A stretch of DNA of 38,485 nt from Bacteroidales bacterium (GTDB lineage Bacteria > Planctomycetota > Planctomycetia > Gemmatales > Gemmataceae). The translations under genes and the position numbers were made by a program. Shown in pieces: positions 31,484-38,485 of this stretch. Numbering within the stretch: position 1 is the first letter of the stretch; each line of letters opens with the position of its first letter. Under the pieces are notes generated by a model, which saw only the letters and a list, made by a program, of their open reading frames with translations, was not told where the DNA came from and did no database searches. Where the stretch lies: NCBI GenBank assembly GCA_026931725.1, contig JAIXLE010000268.1, positions 1-38,485 on the forward strand. The letters run 5' to 3'.

Positions 31484-32749
31484 ATGACTCGCCTCGTTTC
31501 GGCCTGGGTTCTCACCTGCGCCGTCGTTTCGCTGGCCACTGCGGCCGATGGACCGATTACCTGGAAGAAAACCGTACTGGATACCCAATTCCGCTCGGAA
31601 GGTGTCGCCGTCGCGGATGTGAACCGGGACGGCAAAAAAGATGTCCTCGTCGGGGAATTCTGGTACGAAGCCCCGAACTGGACCCGCCACGAGATGCGGC
31701 CACCAGGCAAGTATGGCGATGGCATGAACGGCTACAGCCATACGTTCGCCTGCTGGGCCGATGACCTGAACGCCGATGGTTACCCGGATCTCATCGTCGT
31801 CGACTTCCCCGGCACTCCCTGCTACTGGCTGGAAAACCCCAAAGGTTTGACGAACACGGCGGAAGGAAAGCCGGTTCATTGGAAGAAGCACATCATCTGG
31901 CACAGCGCCTGTAACGAAACCCCGCTCTACACGGATCGCCTGATTCCCGGAAAGCGCGTGCTACTCATGGGGTTCCAGCCGCCGGGCAAGGAGCGAGAAG
32001 GGCAGATGGCCTACTTCACCCCGGACCCCAAAGACCCCACGGCCCAATGGATCATGCACCCGGTCAGCGTACCGAGTACACCGCCACAGTTGAAAGATGG
32101 CAAACCCGTTCCCGGCACCGGCTTCGAGATTCCGGGCACCTTCAAATACGCCCACGGCCTGGGTGTCGGCGACGTCAACGGCGATGGTCGAAATGATGTC
32201 ATTTGCACGGGCGGTTGGTGGGAGCAACCCGCGACACGATCGGGCAAACCCTGGCCCTTCCACCCCGCGAATCTCGGTGCCCCGGCCGCGGACATGTACG
32301 CACTCGACATGGACGGCGATGGCTTGAACGACATTCTCTCCACATCCGCCCACAAGTTCGGAATCTGGTATCACAAACAGCGACCCCAGTCGTCCACCAG
32401 CGATCACCCGAGTTTCCAACAAGTCGACCTGTTCCCCCAGTTGATTTCCGAGACACACGCTGCCCATCTGGTCGACATGGACGGCGATGGGTTGAAAGAC
32501 TTGGTCACAGGCAAACGGAAATTCTCGCACGGTCTGCGGGAGCCCGGTTCGGACAAACCCGCCACGATCTATTGGCTCCAGGCTGCCAAAGCCGCGGATG
32601 GCGTGGTGACGTTCACACCCCGCGTCATCGACACCGATTCCGGGATCGGCACCCAGTTTGAAGTGACAGACCTGAACGGTGATGGCCTGCTCGATGTCGT
32701 CGCATCGAACAAGAAAAGCGTACACATCATCGTTCAAGTTCGCAAATAG
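31484..32749 (+). CDS. Exported VCBS/FG-GAP repeat protein
   Basis: A 421-residue protein with a signal peptide (MTRLVSAWVLTCAVVSLATA). It has six FG-GAP/VCBS-type calcium-binding-like motifs: DVNRDGKKDVL, DLNADGYPDLI, DVNGDGRNDVI, DMDGDGLNDIL, DMDGDGLKDLV and DLNGDGLLDVV. Together they predict a beta-propeller with calcium-loop blades, as in integrin-alpha-like proteins. Function is unknown; carbohydrate or surface binding is a common suggestion for such proteins. ATG 31484 is fixed by GGAGG seven to eight bases upstream; the longer in-frame extension to 31190 has no signal sequence. It lies 65 bases before the DUF1080 gene on the same strand, with a hairpin between. Confidence 0.9.
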   Translation: MTRLVSAWVLTCAVVSLATAADGPITWKKTVLDTQFRSEGVAVADVNRDGKKDVLVGEFWYEAPNWTRHEMRPPGKYGDGMNGYSHTFACWADDLNADGYPDLIVVDFPGTPCYWLENPKGLTNTAEGKPVHWKKHIIWHSACNETPLYTDRLIPGKRVLLMGFQPPGKEREGQMAYFTPDPKDPTAQWIMHPVSVPSTPPQLKDGKPVPGTGFEIPGTFKYAHGLGVGDVNGDGRNDVICTGGWWEQPATRSGKPWPFHPANLGAPAADMYALDMDGDGLNDILSTSAHKFGIWYHKQRPQSSTSDHPSFQQVDLFPQLISETHAAHLVDMDGDGLKDLVTGKRKFSHGLREPGSDKPATIYWLQAAKAADGVVTFTPRVIDTDSGIGTQFEVTDLNGDGLLDVVASNKKSVHIIVQVRK

Positions 32750-32761
32750 GTATTGGCACAA

Positions 32762-32784
32762 ACCCAGGGACGGTGTCTCTGGGT
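32762..32784 (+). terminator. Stem-loop between the VCBS and DUF1080 genes
   Basis: ACCCAGGGAC (32762-32771) pairs with GTCTCTGGGT (32775-32784) including one G-T pair, with a 3-nt loop, followed by CGTATTTCTTCCTT. It may end or reduce the VCBS transcript, or protect the DUF1080 mRNA 5' end. Confidence 0.6.
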
Positions 32785-32814
32785 CGTATTTCTTCCTTCC
32801 TCAGAAAGGCACCC

Positions 32815-33654
32815 ATGCGTAGCGTGTTTGCACTGTTCGCCACGATGGCCCTGGTGGCTCCCGTCTCAGCCGCGGACTGGCGGCCCTTGTTCAACGGCAA
32901 GGATCTCACCGGCTGGGATACCTGGCTCGGCAAGCCTCACAAAAGCGCCGAAGTGCCGGGTTTGAAAAAGAATGACAAAGGGGAATACACCACTGTCATC
33001 GGGGCCAACAAAGACCCGCTCGGCAATTATTCCGTCGTCATGGTCGATGGCAAACCCGCCATCAAGATCACCGGGCAAGTGTTCGGGGCGATCACCTCCA
33101 AGGATGAGTTCGAGAACTACCACCTCCGCTTGCAGGTGAAATGGGGCGAGAAGAAGTGGCCGCCACGGGAAAAGGCCGTGCGCGATAACGGCTTGCTCTA
33201 CCACTGCGTCGGCCCAGAGGGGGCTCATGGTGGATTCTGGAAGAAGTCCTTCGAGTGTCAGATTCAAGAAGGTGACTTTGGAGACTTCTTCAGCGTCGCC
33301 GGGGTGATCGTGGACGTGACGGGGGAACGCAAGGGGGCAAAAGGGCCGATTCTCTTCAAAAAGGATGGCCAGAAGTTTACGGGTGTCACCAGCCGAATCA
33401 TCAAGAACCCGCTTGCCGAGAAGCCACATGGTGAGTGGAACACGGTCGAACTGTACGCCGTCGGGGACACAGCCGTTCACGTGGTGAACGGTGTCCCGAA
33501 CATGATCCTGACGGGCCTCCGTCAGAAGGTCGACGGCAAGGAAGTCCCGCTGACGAAGGGGCAAATTCAGCTCCAGTCCGAAGGTGCGGAAGTCTATTAC
33601 CGCGCCGTCGAAATCCGTCCGCTCGATAAAATCCCAGCGGAACTGCTGAAGTAA
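32815..33654 (+). CDS. DUF1080 (3-keto-disaccharide hydrolase domain) exported protein
   Basis: A 279-residue protein with a signal peptide (MRSVFALFATMALVAPVSA). The mature part begins ADWRPLFNGKDLTGWDTW, the standard opening of the DUF1080/LamG-like jelly-roll domain common in Planctomycetes and Bacteroidetes. The domain continues with YHLRLQVKWGEKKW, NGLLYHCVGPEG, FECQIQEGDFGDFF and a C-terminal GQIQLQSEGAEVYYRAVEIRPL strand pair. Some family members hydrolyse 3-keto-glycosides; whether this one does is not shown. ATG 32815 is six bases after AAAGG. It is followed by a perfect hairpin (33668-33690). Confidence 0.92.
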   Translation: MRSVFALFATMALVAPVSAADWRPLFNGKDLTGWDTWLGKPHKSAEVPGLKKNDKGEYTTVIGANKDPLGNYSVVMVDGKPAIKITGQVFGAITSKDEFENYHLRLQVKWGEKKWPPREKAVRDNGLLYHCVGPEGAHGGFWKKSFECQIQEGDFGDFFSVAGVIVDVTGERKGAKGPILFKKDGQKFTGVTSRIIKNPLAEKPHGEWNTVELYAVGDTAVHVVNGVPNMILTGLRQKVDGKEVPLTKGQIQLQSEGAEVYYRAVEIRPLDKIPAELLK

Positions 33655-33667
33655 GTCCGACGAATGG

Positions 33668-33690
33668 GCGGGAGATAGCCTATCTCCCGC
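33668..33690 (+). terminator. Perfect 10-bp stem-loop after the DUF1080 gene
   Basis: GCGGGAGATA (33668-33677) pairs perfectly with TATCTCCCGC (33681-33690) with a 3-nt loop. A weak T-rich stretch follows (TTGCTATCCATCCGATTTT). It is probably the transcript end. Confidence 0.65.
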
Positions 33691-33720
33691 TTGCTATCCA
33701 TCCGATTTTCGTGGTAGACT
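33691..33720 (+). promoter_or_regulatory. Possible promoter of the second DUF1559 gene
   Basis: TTGCTA (33691-33696) and TAGACT (33715-33720) with an 18-base spacer, 35 bases before the ATG. Each box matches the consensus at about four of six positions. Confidence 0.3.
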
Positions 33721-33755
33721 CACATCTATCTCATTTCCCTCTCTTGGGTTTCACC

Positions 33756-34574
33756 ATGTCACGGTCTTCACGTTATGGACTCACACTGATTGAAGTATGC
33801 GTGGTCGTGTTCATTATTGCGATCGTGATAGGATTGTTTCTCCCTTCTGTTCGCCGGGTGCGTGTTCCTGCAATGCGGACGACTTGCATGAACAACCAGA
33901 AGCAGATCCTGCTGGGGATTCAGAATTACTCTGACATGATGGCCGTTCCGCCGTCTCAAGAACAGTCGGCGGGACTGTTTGGCCCTGTTCCGACTGGCTG
34001 CATCGGTTCGGGTATGAGTCCAGAAGAGCGATTGAGTTGGTATGTCTCGATTCTGCCTTATCTGGAACAGGAGACGCTGTATCGGCAATTTGATTGCGAG
34101 AAGAACTACGCCGAGAACCGCAAGGCCGCGGAAGCGATCATGAAAATCTTGCAGTGCCCGGCATTTTCTGCATCGGGCCATAATAGCCCCATTACAACCT
34201 ATATCGCCTCCGCAGGTGTCGGAGAGGACGCGGCCAAACGCCCCATTGGGGCACCGGGCAATGGTTTCATGGGCTACGATCGGGCGATCAGTTGGGCGGC
34301 CATCACCGATGGCACCTCGAACACGATTGCCATATGGGAATCGCACCAAATGGTCGGCCCGTGGGCGCAGGGCGGCCCTTCGACTTTACGCGGGGGTGCC
34401 GATGCTTCCGGGAACAATGTGAACATGCTAAAGGCAAGTCCATTGCATGGTGGGAATGAATTCTTGGTTGGCTTTGCCGATGGTGCAACCCGTTCCATTT
34501 CCTATTCGATCGACCCGCAGATGCTCGCAGCCATGCTCACAATTGCGGGTGGTGAAACCGTCACTTTCGAGTGA
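33756..34574 (+). CDS. DUF1559 pilin-like protein (intact)
   Basis: A 272-residue protein. The N-terminus has the prepilin-like leader and helix YGLTLIEVCVVVFIIAIVIG (Glu at +5 of the mature form retained), followed by LFLPSVRRVRVPAMR. The DUF1559 body includes NNQKQILLGIQNYSD, YVSILPYLEQETLYRQF, QCPAFSAS, ITDGTSNTIAIWESH and the C-terminal HGGNEFLVGFADGATRSI. It is shorter than the split copy at 11583-13996 (354 residues when repaired), so the two are not recent duplicates. Its TGA overlaps the GTG start of the DUF2306 gene (GTGA), suggesting coupling. Confidence 0.9.
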   Translation: MSRSSRYGLTLIEVCVVVFIIAIVIGLFLPSVRRVRVPAMRTTCMNNQKQILLGIQNYSDMMAVPPSQEQSAGLFGPVPTGCIGSGMSPEERLSWYVSILPYLEQETLYRQFDCEKNYAENRKAAEAIMKILQCPAFSASGHNSPITTYIASAGVGEDAAKRPIGAPGNGFMGYDRAISWAAITDGTSNTIAIWESHQMVGPWAQGGPSTLRGGADASGNNVNMLKASPLHGGNEFLVGFADGATRSISYSIDPQMLAAMLTIAGGETVTFE

Positions 34575-35275
34575 GCATGGTCATGCGAACACCGATACTA
34601 CTCACGGTTGCGCGCGGGCTCACCGTCGTTCTGATTTTGCGAGTCCTCGTCACGATATTGGCAAACTACCCAGACTACTTCCCGCCGAATTTCGATGCGT
34701 TGTTCCTGCAAGGACGTGCGGCAACATTCCACGGTGCGTATCGGATAGCGTTCTACGTTCATATCGTTTCCGCGCCGATCGTGCTGGCAAACGGATTGAT
34801 TTTACTGAATACGTTCCTCTTGATCCGCTGGCGGCGATTGCATCGGGTGTTGGGCTGGATTCAGATGGGTGTGTTGTTGTTCCTGATGATACCGAGCAGC
34901 ATTGTGATGGCGATGCAGTCGTTCGGTGGTTGGCCATCAGGAATGAGTTTCGTTCTGCTGTCTCTGACAACGGCAGGGTGTGCGGTGGTGGGTGTGGTGT
35001 ACGCCATGCAGCGACGATTGGGCGATCATCGCCGCTGGATGCTGCGTTGTTTCGTGCTGTTGTGTTCGGCCGTGGTTCTCCGTCTGCTCTCGGGTGCGGC
35101 TGAGTGGCTGGAAGTATCGGACGCGGAAACCGCTTACATCCTGGTATCGTGGTGTAGTTGGTTGTTACCGCTGGCAGGTTGTGAACTGATTCTGCAAACT
35201 CATTGGCTCTCCATGAATGGACGAACCCGATCGACACGGAGGATGCCGTTCGGGGTTGAGCATTTTTCCGGGTGA
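34571..35275 (+). CDS. DUF2306-like integral membrane protein
   Basis: A 234-residue membrane protein with about six to seven helices. The pattern FYVHIVSAPIVLANGLIL, WRRLHRVLGWIQMGVLL, VVYAMQRRLGDHRRWMLRCFVLL and VVLRLLSG matches DUF2306: a histidine in the second helix, then HR motifs before helices, and a final R in a helix. The conserved histidines suggest haem or metal contact, but the function is unknown. The GTG at 34571 overlaps the DUF1559 stop (GTGA); an ATG at 34577 is an alternative start. The gene is convergent with the DUF1015 gene, with stops six bases apart. Confidence 0.78.
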   Translation: MSMVMRTPILLTVARGLTVVLILRVLVTILANYPDYFPPNFDALFLQGRAATFHGAYRIAFYVHIVSAPIVLANGLILLNTFLLIRWRRLHRVLGWIQMGVLLFLMIPSSIVMAMQSFGGWPSGMSFVLLSLTTAGCAVVGVVYAMQRRLGDHRRWMLRCFVLLCSAVVLRLLSGAAEWLEVSDAETAYILVSWCSWLLPLAGCELILQTHWLSMNGRTRSTRRMPFGVEHFSG

Positions 35276-35281
35276 GTCGCC

Positions 35282-36583
35282 TTAATCCCGCTTCAGCGAG
35301 TTGAAGACCATCCCCGTGAGCAGTTTTGGGTAGAAGTACGTCGATTTCGGCGGCATCTTCTCCCGATTCCCCGCGATGGACTCCACATCGGACATCGCCA
35401 CCGGGGGAACCAACACCGCCAGTTGGCATTCCCGTGCGGCGACCGCGTCCATGACTTCCTGCATCAGATGCACATAGCGGCATTCCCCGGTACTCCCGGT
35501 AGCGGCGGGAATCTGCTTTTCCAATACCAGCTTGTGCAAGAGGCTCACGGCCAGCCCACGCCAGGCGGCGGATTGATCCGGGGCGAGTGTCTCCATCACG
35601 GTTGGGTCCGTGAGCTGAACGGCGAACCACTGATTGTCGGCCACCGTGCCGAAGCCGAGTACCGATTGTGAACCTTCCAACTCCACATGCTCCCAGCAAG
35701 CGGCGGCATCCGTGCCGAATTCCCCGACAATCTCAAAATGACCCGCGAGTGCCGCTTGGAGCTGCTCTTTGGTCAGCGGGGGTAGCCCACTGACGAGGCG
35801 GTGCGTCGGCAGAATAATCAGACCAGGATCGGACATTCCGACCAGCATCATGAGGCAAAAGTTCGGGGCGGCTTCATCGTCCGGCACCTCCCCAGCGGCC
35901 CGGCGTTCTTCCAGATACCGCAACCCGGTTTCGTAACGATGGTGGCCATCGGCAATGAATACGGGTTTTGGTCCCATCAGCCCGATGACGGCGCTGATGG
36001 CGGAAGAATCCGTAATGACCCAGAGGCGGTTGATGACTCCGAGATGGTCCGTAGCCTCAATGGGCGGTTGTCGGCGCATCAACGGTGCGAGTCGGGCAAA
36101 GACTTCCCCTTCATCCGGGTACAGACCGAAGACCGGCGAGATGTTGAACCCCGTGGCCTGATAGAGTTTGAGTCGATCCGCCTTCGGCCCGGAGAGTGTC
36201 TGTTCATGGGGGAAGATGCGGCCTGTGCCGAACGGTTCGAGCCGCACGCGGGCGAGGAAACCCCGCCGAGTCCAGGTCTTGCCTTCGACCGTGAATTCCT
36301 GTTCGTACACATACAGCGACCGGGCGGTATCCTGCTGCAATCCGCCATCGGTGAGCCAGTCTTTGAGTGTGCTGGCCGCACGGGTGTAACGGTTGTTCCC
36401 ATCGGTATCGCCGGGTTCCGCTTTCGTCAGCTCGACCCGGATCGCGTTGTACGGGCTGGCATCGTACAACTGCTGCTGCAACGCGGAGTCGATCACATCG
36501 TAGGGCGGTGCGACCACCCCGGCGAGCGGCCCGACTTTACCGAGATCGTAGCGAAAACCACGGAAAGCCCGAATATCGGCCAT
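35282..36583 (-). CDS. DUF1015 family protein
   Basis: A 433-residue protein with the full DUF1015 pattern. It begins IRAFRGFRYDLGKVGPLAGVVAPPYDVID, then SPYNAIRVEL, YVYEQEF, GRIFPHEQTLSGPKADRLKL, FNISPVFGLY, the signature FIADGHHRYETGLRYLE, and a C-terminal part with LPTHRLVSGLPPL. DGHHRYE recalls the ParB/sulfiredoxin-like nucleotide-binding motif, so an ATP- or phosphate-dependent enzyme is possible. No activity is assigned. It is a widespread bacterial gene, often near serine biosynthesis genes elsewhere, but that context is absent here. ATG 36583 fits the family start, though no clear ribosome-binding site is seen; a GTG at 36613 is an alternative. Confidence 0.9.
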   Translation of the reverse strand: MADIRAFRGFRYDLGKVGPLAGVVAPPYDVIDSALQQQLYDASPYNAIRVELTKAEPGDTDGNNRYTRAASTLKDWLTDGGLQQDTARSLYVYEQEFTVEGKTWTRRGFLARVRLEPFGTGRIFPHEQTLSGPKADRLKLYQATGFNISPVFGLYPDEGEVFARLAPLMRRQPPIEATDHLGVINRLWVITDSSAISAVIGLMGPKPVFIADGHHRYETGLRYLEERRAAGEVPDDEAAPNFCLMMLVGMSDPGLIILPTHRLVSGLPPLTKEQLQAALAGHFEIVGEFGTDAAACWEHVELEGSQSVLGFGTVADNQWFAVQLTDPTVMETLAPDQSAAWRGLAVSLLHKLVLEKQIPAATGSTGECRYVHLMQEVMDAVAARECQLAVLVPPVAMSDVESIAGNREKMPPKSTYFYPKLLTGMVFNSLKRD

Positions 36584-36769
36584 GAGTACAAACCCGTGCG
36601 GTGTGTGGGACACAAAAGTTGTATTCTAGTTCCGATTCGCACTTCGGACATGGACTGAAAACTTGCCGGTTTCTCATTTGCTTACGCCAATTGTAGCGAT
36701 CATGATGGTTCTCCGGGGGAAACCCTCTCTCGTCCGTTTTCGCCCATCATCGGCCCCAGGAGGCACACG

Positions 36770-37822
36770 ATGCGTTCCTTGTTCTCACTCGCTGCCATCG
36801 CGGCGGTGTCCGTGGGTACGGCGGTTGCCGGTCCCTTTACCGCGAGTCTCAAGCCGGGCAGCCCGGCTCCGAAGTCGATCTCCTCCATTGCGTTCGGCCC
36901 GGAAGGCGTGCTGTTCCTGGGCGATTCGTCCGGTTCCCAAGTGATCGCGGTCGCCACAGGCGATACCAGTCCGGCAGGACCAGGGGATGTCCACGTCGAA
37001 AACATCGGTGAGAAGATCGCCGCCGCTCTCGGCACCACCACGGCCAACGTGACCATCAACGATGTGAAGGTGAACCCCGCATCGGGGAACGTCTTCATCG
37101 CCGCGACCCGCAAAGGCGCGAACGGCGGCCCGATTGTGGTCAAACTCGGCCGCGATGGAAAGATCGCCGAAGTGCCGATGCAGAACGTCCCCACCGCGAA
37201 CACGACCTTGCCGGGCAACGGTCGCACCGCGATCACCGGACTCGCTTTTGTCGAAGGCAAGGTGATCGTTTCCGGGTTGTCGAACGAAGAGTTCGCTTCG
37301 ACGTTGTGGGCCGTGCCGTACCCGTTCACCCGTTTGGAGAAAGGCACGGGGGTCGAAATCTATCACGGTGCCCACGGCAAGTTTGAAACCAAGTCGCCCG
37401 TGCAATCGTTCGTGCCGTATCAGATCGGCGGGGCGGATTACCTGCTGGCCGCGTACACCTGCACGCCGTTGGTGAAGTTCCCCGTCGCGGACCTGAAGCC
37501 CGGCCAAAAAGTCCGTGGCACCACGATTGCGGAACTCGGCAACCGGAACAAGCCGTTGGACATGATCGTCTATCAAAAAGGCGGCAAAGACTACGTTCTG
37601 ATCGCCAACAGTGCCCGTGGTGTCATGAAACTGCCCGCGGAACCGATTGCCACCGCCCAGGCGATTACCACGAAAGCTGCCCCGAAGACGGGCGTTCCGT
37701 ATGAATCCGTCACGGAACTGGAAGGCGTGATGCAACTGGACAAACTGGACAATGCACGGGTTCTGTTACTCGTAAAAGCCCAGGATGGCACGTTGAATCT
37801 GAAGACAATCCCCCTGCCGTAA
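36770..37822 (+). CDS. Exported beta-propeller-like protein of unknown function
   Basis: A 350-residue protein with a signal peptide (MRSLFSLAAIAAVSVGTAVA). Repeated strand patterns such as SISSIAFGPEGVLFLGDSS, INDVKVNPASGNVFIAATR, ITGLAFVEGKVIVSGLS and LDMIVYQKGGKDYVLIANS suggest an NHL- or SMP-30-like propeller with about five or six blades. I do not recognise a specific family or active site. A strong AGGAGG lies six bases before the ATG. It is followed by a stem-loop (37837-37863) and then another exported protein gene on the same strand. Confidence 0.82.
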   Translation: MRSLFSLAAIAAVSVGTAVAGPFTASLKPGSPAPKSISSIAFGPEGVLFLGDSSGSQVIAVATGDTSPAGPGDVHVENIGEKIAAALGTTTANVTINDVKVNPASGNVFIAATRKGANGGPIVVKLGRDGKIAEVPMQNVPTANTTLPGNGRTAITGLAFVEGKVIVSGLSNEEFASTLWAVPYPFTRLEKGTGVEIYHGAHGKFETKSPVQSFVPYQIGGADYLLAAYTCTPLVKFPVADLKPGQKVRGTTIAELGNRNKPLDMIVYQKGGKDYVLIANSARGVMKLPAEPIATAQAITTKAAPKTGVPYESVTELEGVMQLDKLDNARVLLLVKAQDGTLNLKTIPLP

Positions 37823-37836
37823 CCCTGGGCATGAGC

Positions 37837-37863
37837 GAGCCTGTCCGTTCCGCGGGCGGGCTC
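37837..37863 (+). terminator. Stem-loop after the propeller-like gene
   Basis: GAGCCTGTCCG (37837-37847) pairs with CGGGCGGGCTC (37853-37863) including two G-T pairs, with a 5-nt loop, followed by CGGCTTTCTCT. It is a plausible weak terminator. Confidence 0.5.
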
Positions 37864-37896
37864 CGGCTTTCTCTCCACCGAACCGGAGCGCCGTGC

Positions 37897-38485
37897 ATGA
37901 TACCGCTTCTCTGGGTCGCCGGTTTGTTGGCTGCCGATCCCGCCCCGACCATTCAGTTGACACCCGCCACAGCGGATACCGGCCCGCGTGTTGTGGCTCG
38001 TCTTCCGCCCAACGTGGCCCGTGCCCTCCCAAAGCCTGCGGCTACGCTGACCTTGCGCGTGACCCCCGATAGCCCCGCAATCTTTGGCGAAACCAAGCTC
38101 GAACAAAACCAACTGACATTCACCCCACGGTTCCCGCTGACACCGGGGTTGACCTATCGGGCCACGCTGCACTTGCCGGGTCAGGAATCCGTAACCGTGT
38201 CGTTGACCGTCCCGCAACCGGAACCAAAACCCGCGGCCACCATCACCCACATTTACCCCACAGCCTCGACACTGCCCGAAAACACGCTGCGGTTCTATCT
38301 CTGCTTCTCCCGCCCCATGACCCGTGGTGATGCCGCCAAATACATCTCACTTCTGGATGCCGATGAACAACCCGTTCCCGCGCCGTTCCTGCATTTTGAA
38401 CAAGAACTCTGGTCGCCGGATGGGACACGATTTACATTGTTGTTTGACCCTGGACGCATCAAACAGGAACTGGTGCCCCGCCAGG
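37897..38485 (+). CDS. Exported Ig-like-fold protein (3'-truncated by the window)
   Basis: Starts at ATG 37897, preceded by GGAG eight bases upstream, and stays open for 196 codons to the window edge. A very short hydrophobic start (MIPLLWVAGLLAADP) looks like a minimal signal peptide. The visible part contains two strand-rich segments (ARLPPNVARAL, LTFTPRFPLTPGLTYRATL), consistent with Ig-like or SbsA-type folds. A Pro-rich linker leads to the segment LRFYLCFSRPMTRGDAAKYI, then ISLLDADEQ and LLFDPGRIKQEL. This latter pattern recurs in planctomycete and acidobacterial exported proteins of unknown function. It is the gene after the propeller-like protein on the same strand. Confidence 0.8.
   Translation, partial: MIPLLWVAGLLAADPAPTIQLTPATADTGPRVVARLPPNVARALPKPAATLTLRVTPDSPAIFGETKLEQNQLTFTPRFPLTPGLTYRATLHLPGQESVTVSLTVPQPEPKPAATITHIYPTASTLPENTLRFYLCFSRPMTRGDAAKYISLLDADEQPVPAPFLHFEQELWSPDGTRFTLLFDPGRIKQELVPRQ

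Noticed and set aside
34650..35699. Minus-strand frame of about 350 codons
   Set aside because: It overlaps both the DUF2306 and DUF1015 genes, which have clear family signatures; its translation is low-complexity Arg/Pro-rich.
36785..37735. Minus-strand frame opposite the propeller-like gene
   Set aside because: The plus-strand gene has a strong ribosome-binding site and signal peptide; the opposite frame has neither.

Overview
This looks like a piece of a Gemmataceae-type planctomycete chromosome (GC-rich, Gram-negative type). The evidence is the gene content: two DUF1559 pilin-like genes, a BBP7-family outer-membrane barrel protein, a planctomycete-style Hanks kinase, a nidogen/PEP-CTERM exported protein, secreted PQQ-propeller, VCBS and DUF1080 proteins, and a transposase of the ISAzo13 (Rhodopirellula DDE) type. 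I see no tRNA, rRNA, CRISPR array, phage block or replication origin.

Layout. 1-2.6 kb: the 3' part of a membrane protein with a TYTPPxxx octapeptide repeat, then an MFS nucleoside-type transporter. 2.6-4.0 kb (minus): an SDR and a YtqB/MnmM-like methyltransferase, joined by a TAATG overlap. 4.0-4.55 kb: rpsU (bS21) with a full set of signals: promoter, leader hairpin, 16-codon upstream ORF ending in TGATG, and terminator. 4.5-8.4 kb: a stand-alone molybdopterin oxidoreductase and, divergently, a Ser/Thr kinase. 8.6-11.2 kb (minus): a class III aminotransferase and a Gfo/Idh/MocA oxidoreductase. 11.5-14.0 kb: a DUF1559 gene split by a 1,346-bp insertion sequence. 14.2-17 kb: a UDP-sugar dehydrogenase convergent with a BBP7 protein. 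17.3-22.4 kb: glycerate 2-kinase, PHP phosphoesterase, nidogen/PEP-CTERM protein and an ACS-type MFS transporter. 22.6-26.8 kb: DUF2293 plus alpha/beta hydrolase, an LpxL-type acyltransferase and a GT87 glycosyltransferase. 26.9-29.8 kb: greA, an IrrE-like protein and an aminotransferase-fold protein without its catalytic lysine. 29.9-33.7 kb: PQQ propeller, VCBS protein and DUF1080 protein, all exported. 33.7-38.5 kb: an intact DUF1559 gene coupled to a DUF2306 membrane protein, DUF1015, an exported propeller-like protein, and the start of an Ig-like exported protein.

Most genes are single or in pairs, and many are followed by strong stem-loops. Cell-envelope functions dominate: UDP-sugar oxidation, a lipid A-type acyltransferase, GT87, an outer-membrane barrel and several exported proteins. 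I did not find a multi-gene defence or biosynthetic system. The most interesting points are the class I aminotransferase homologue in which three PLP-contact residues (Lys, Asn, Tyr) are all replaced, the compact rpsU leader, and the exactly reconstructable IS insertion whose transposase needs a one-base frame change at an A6 run.
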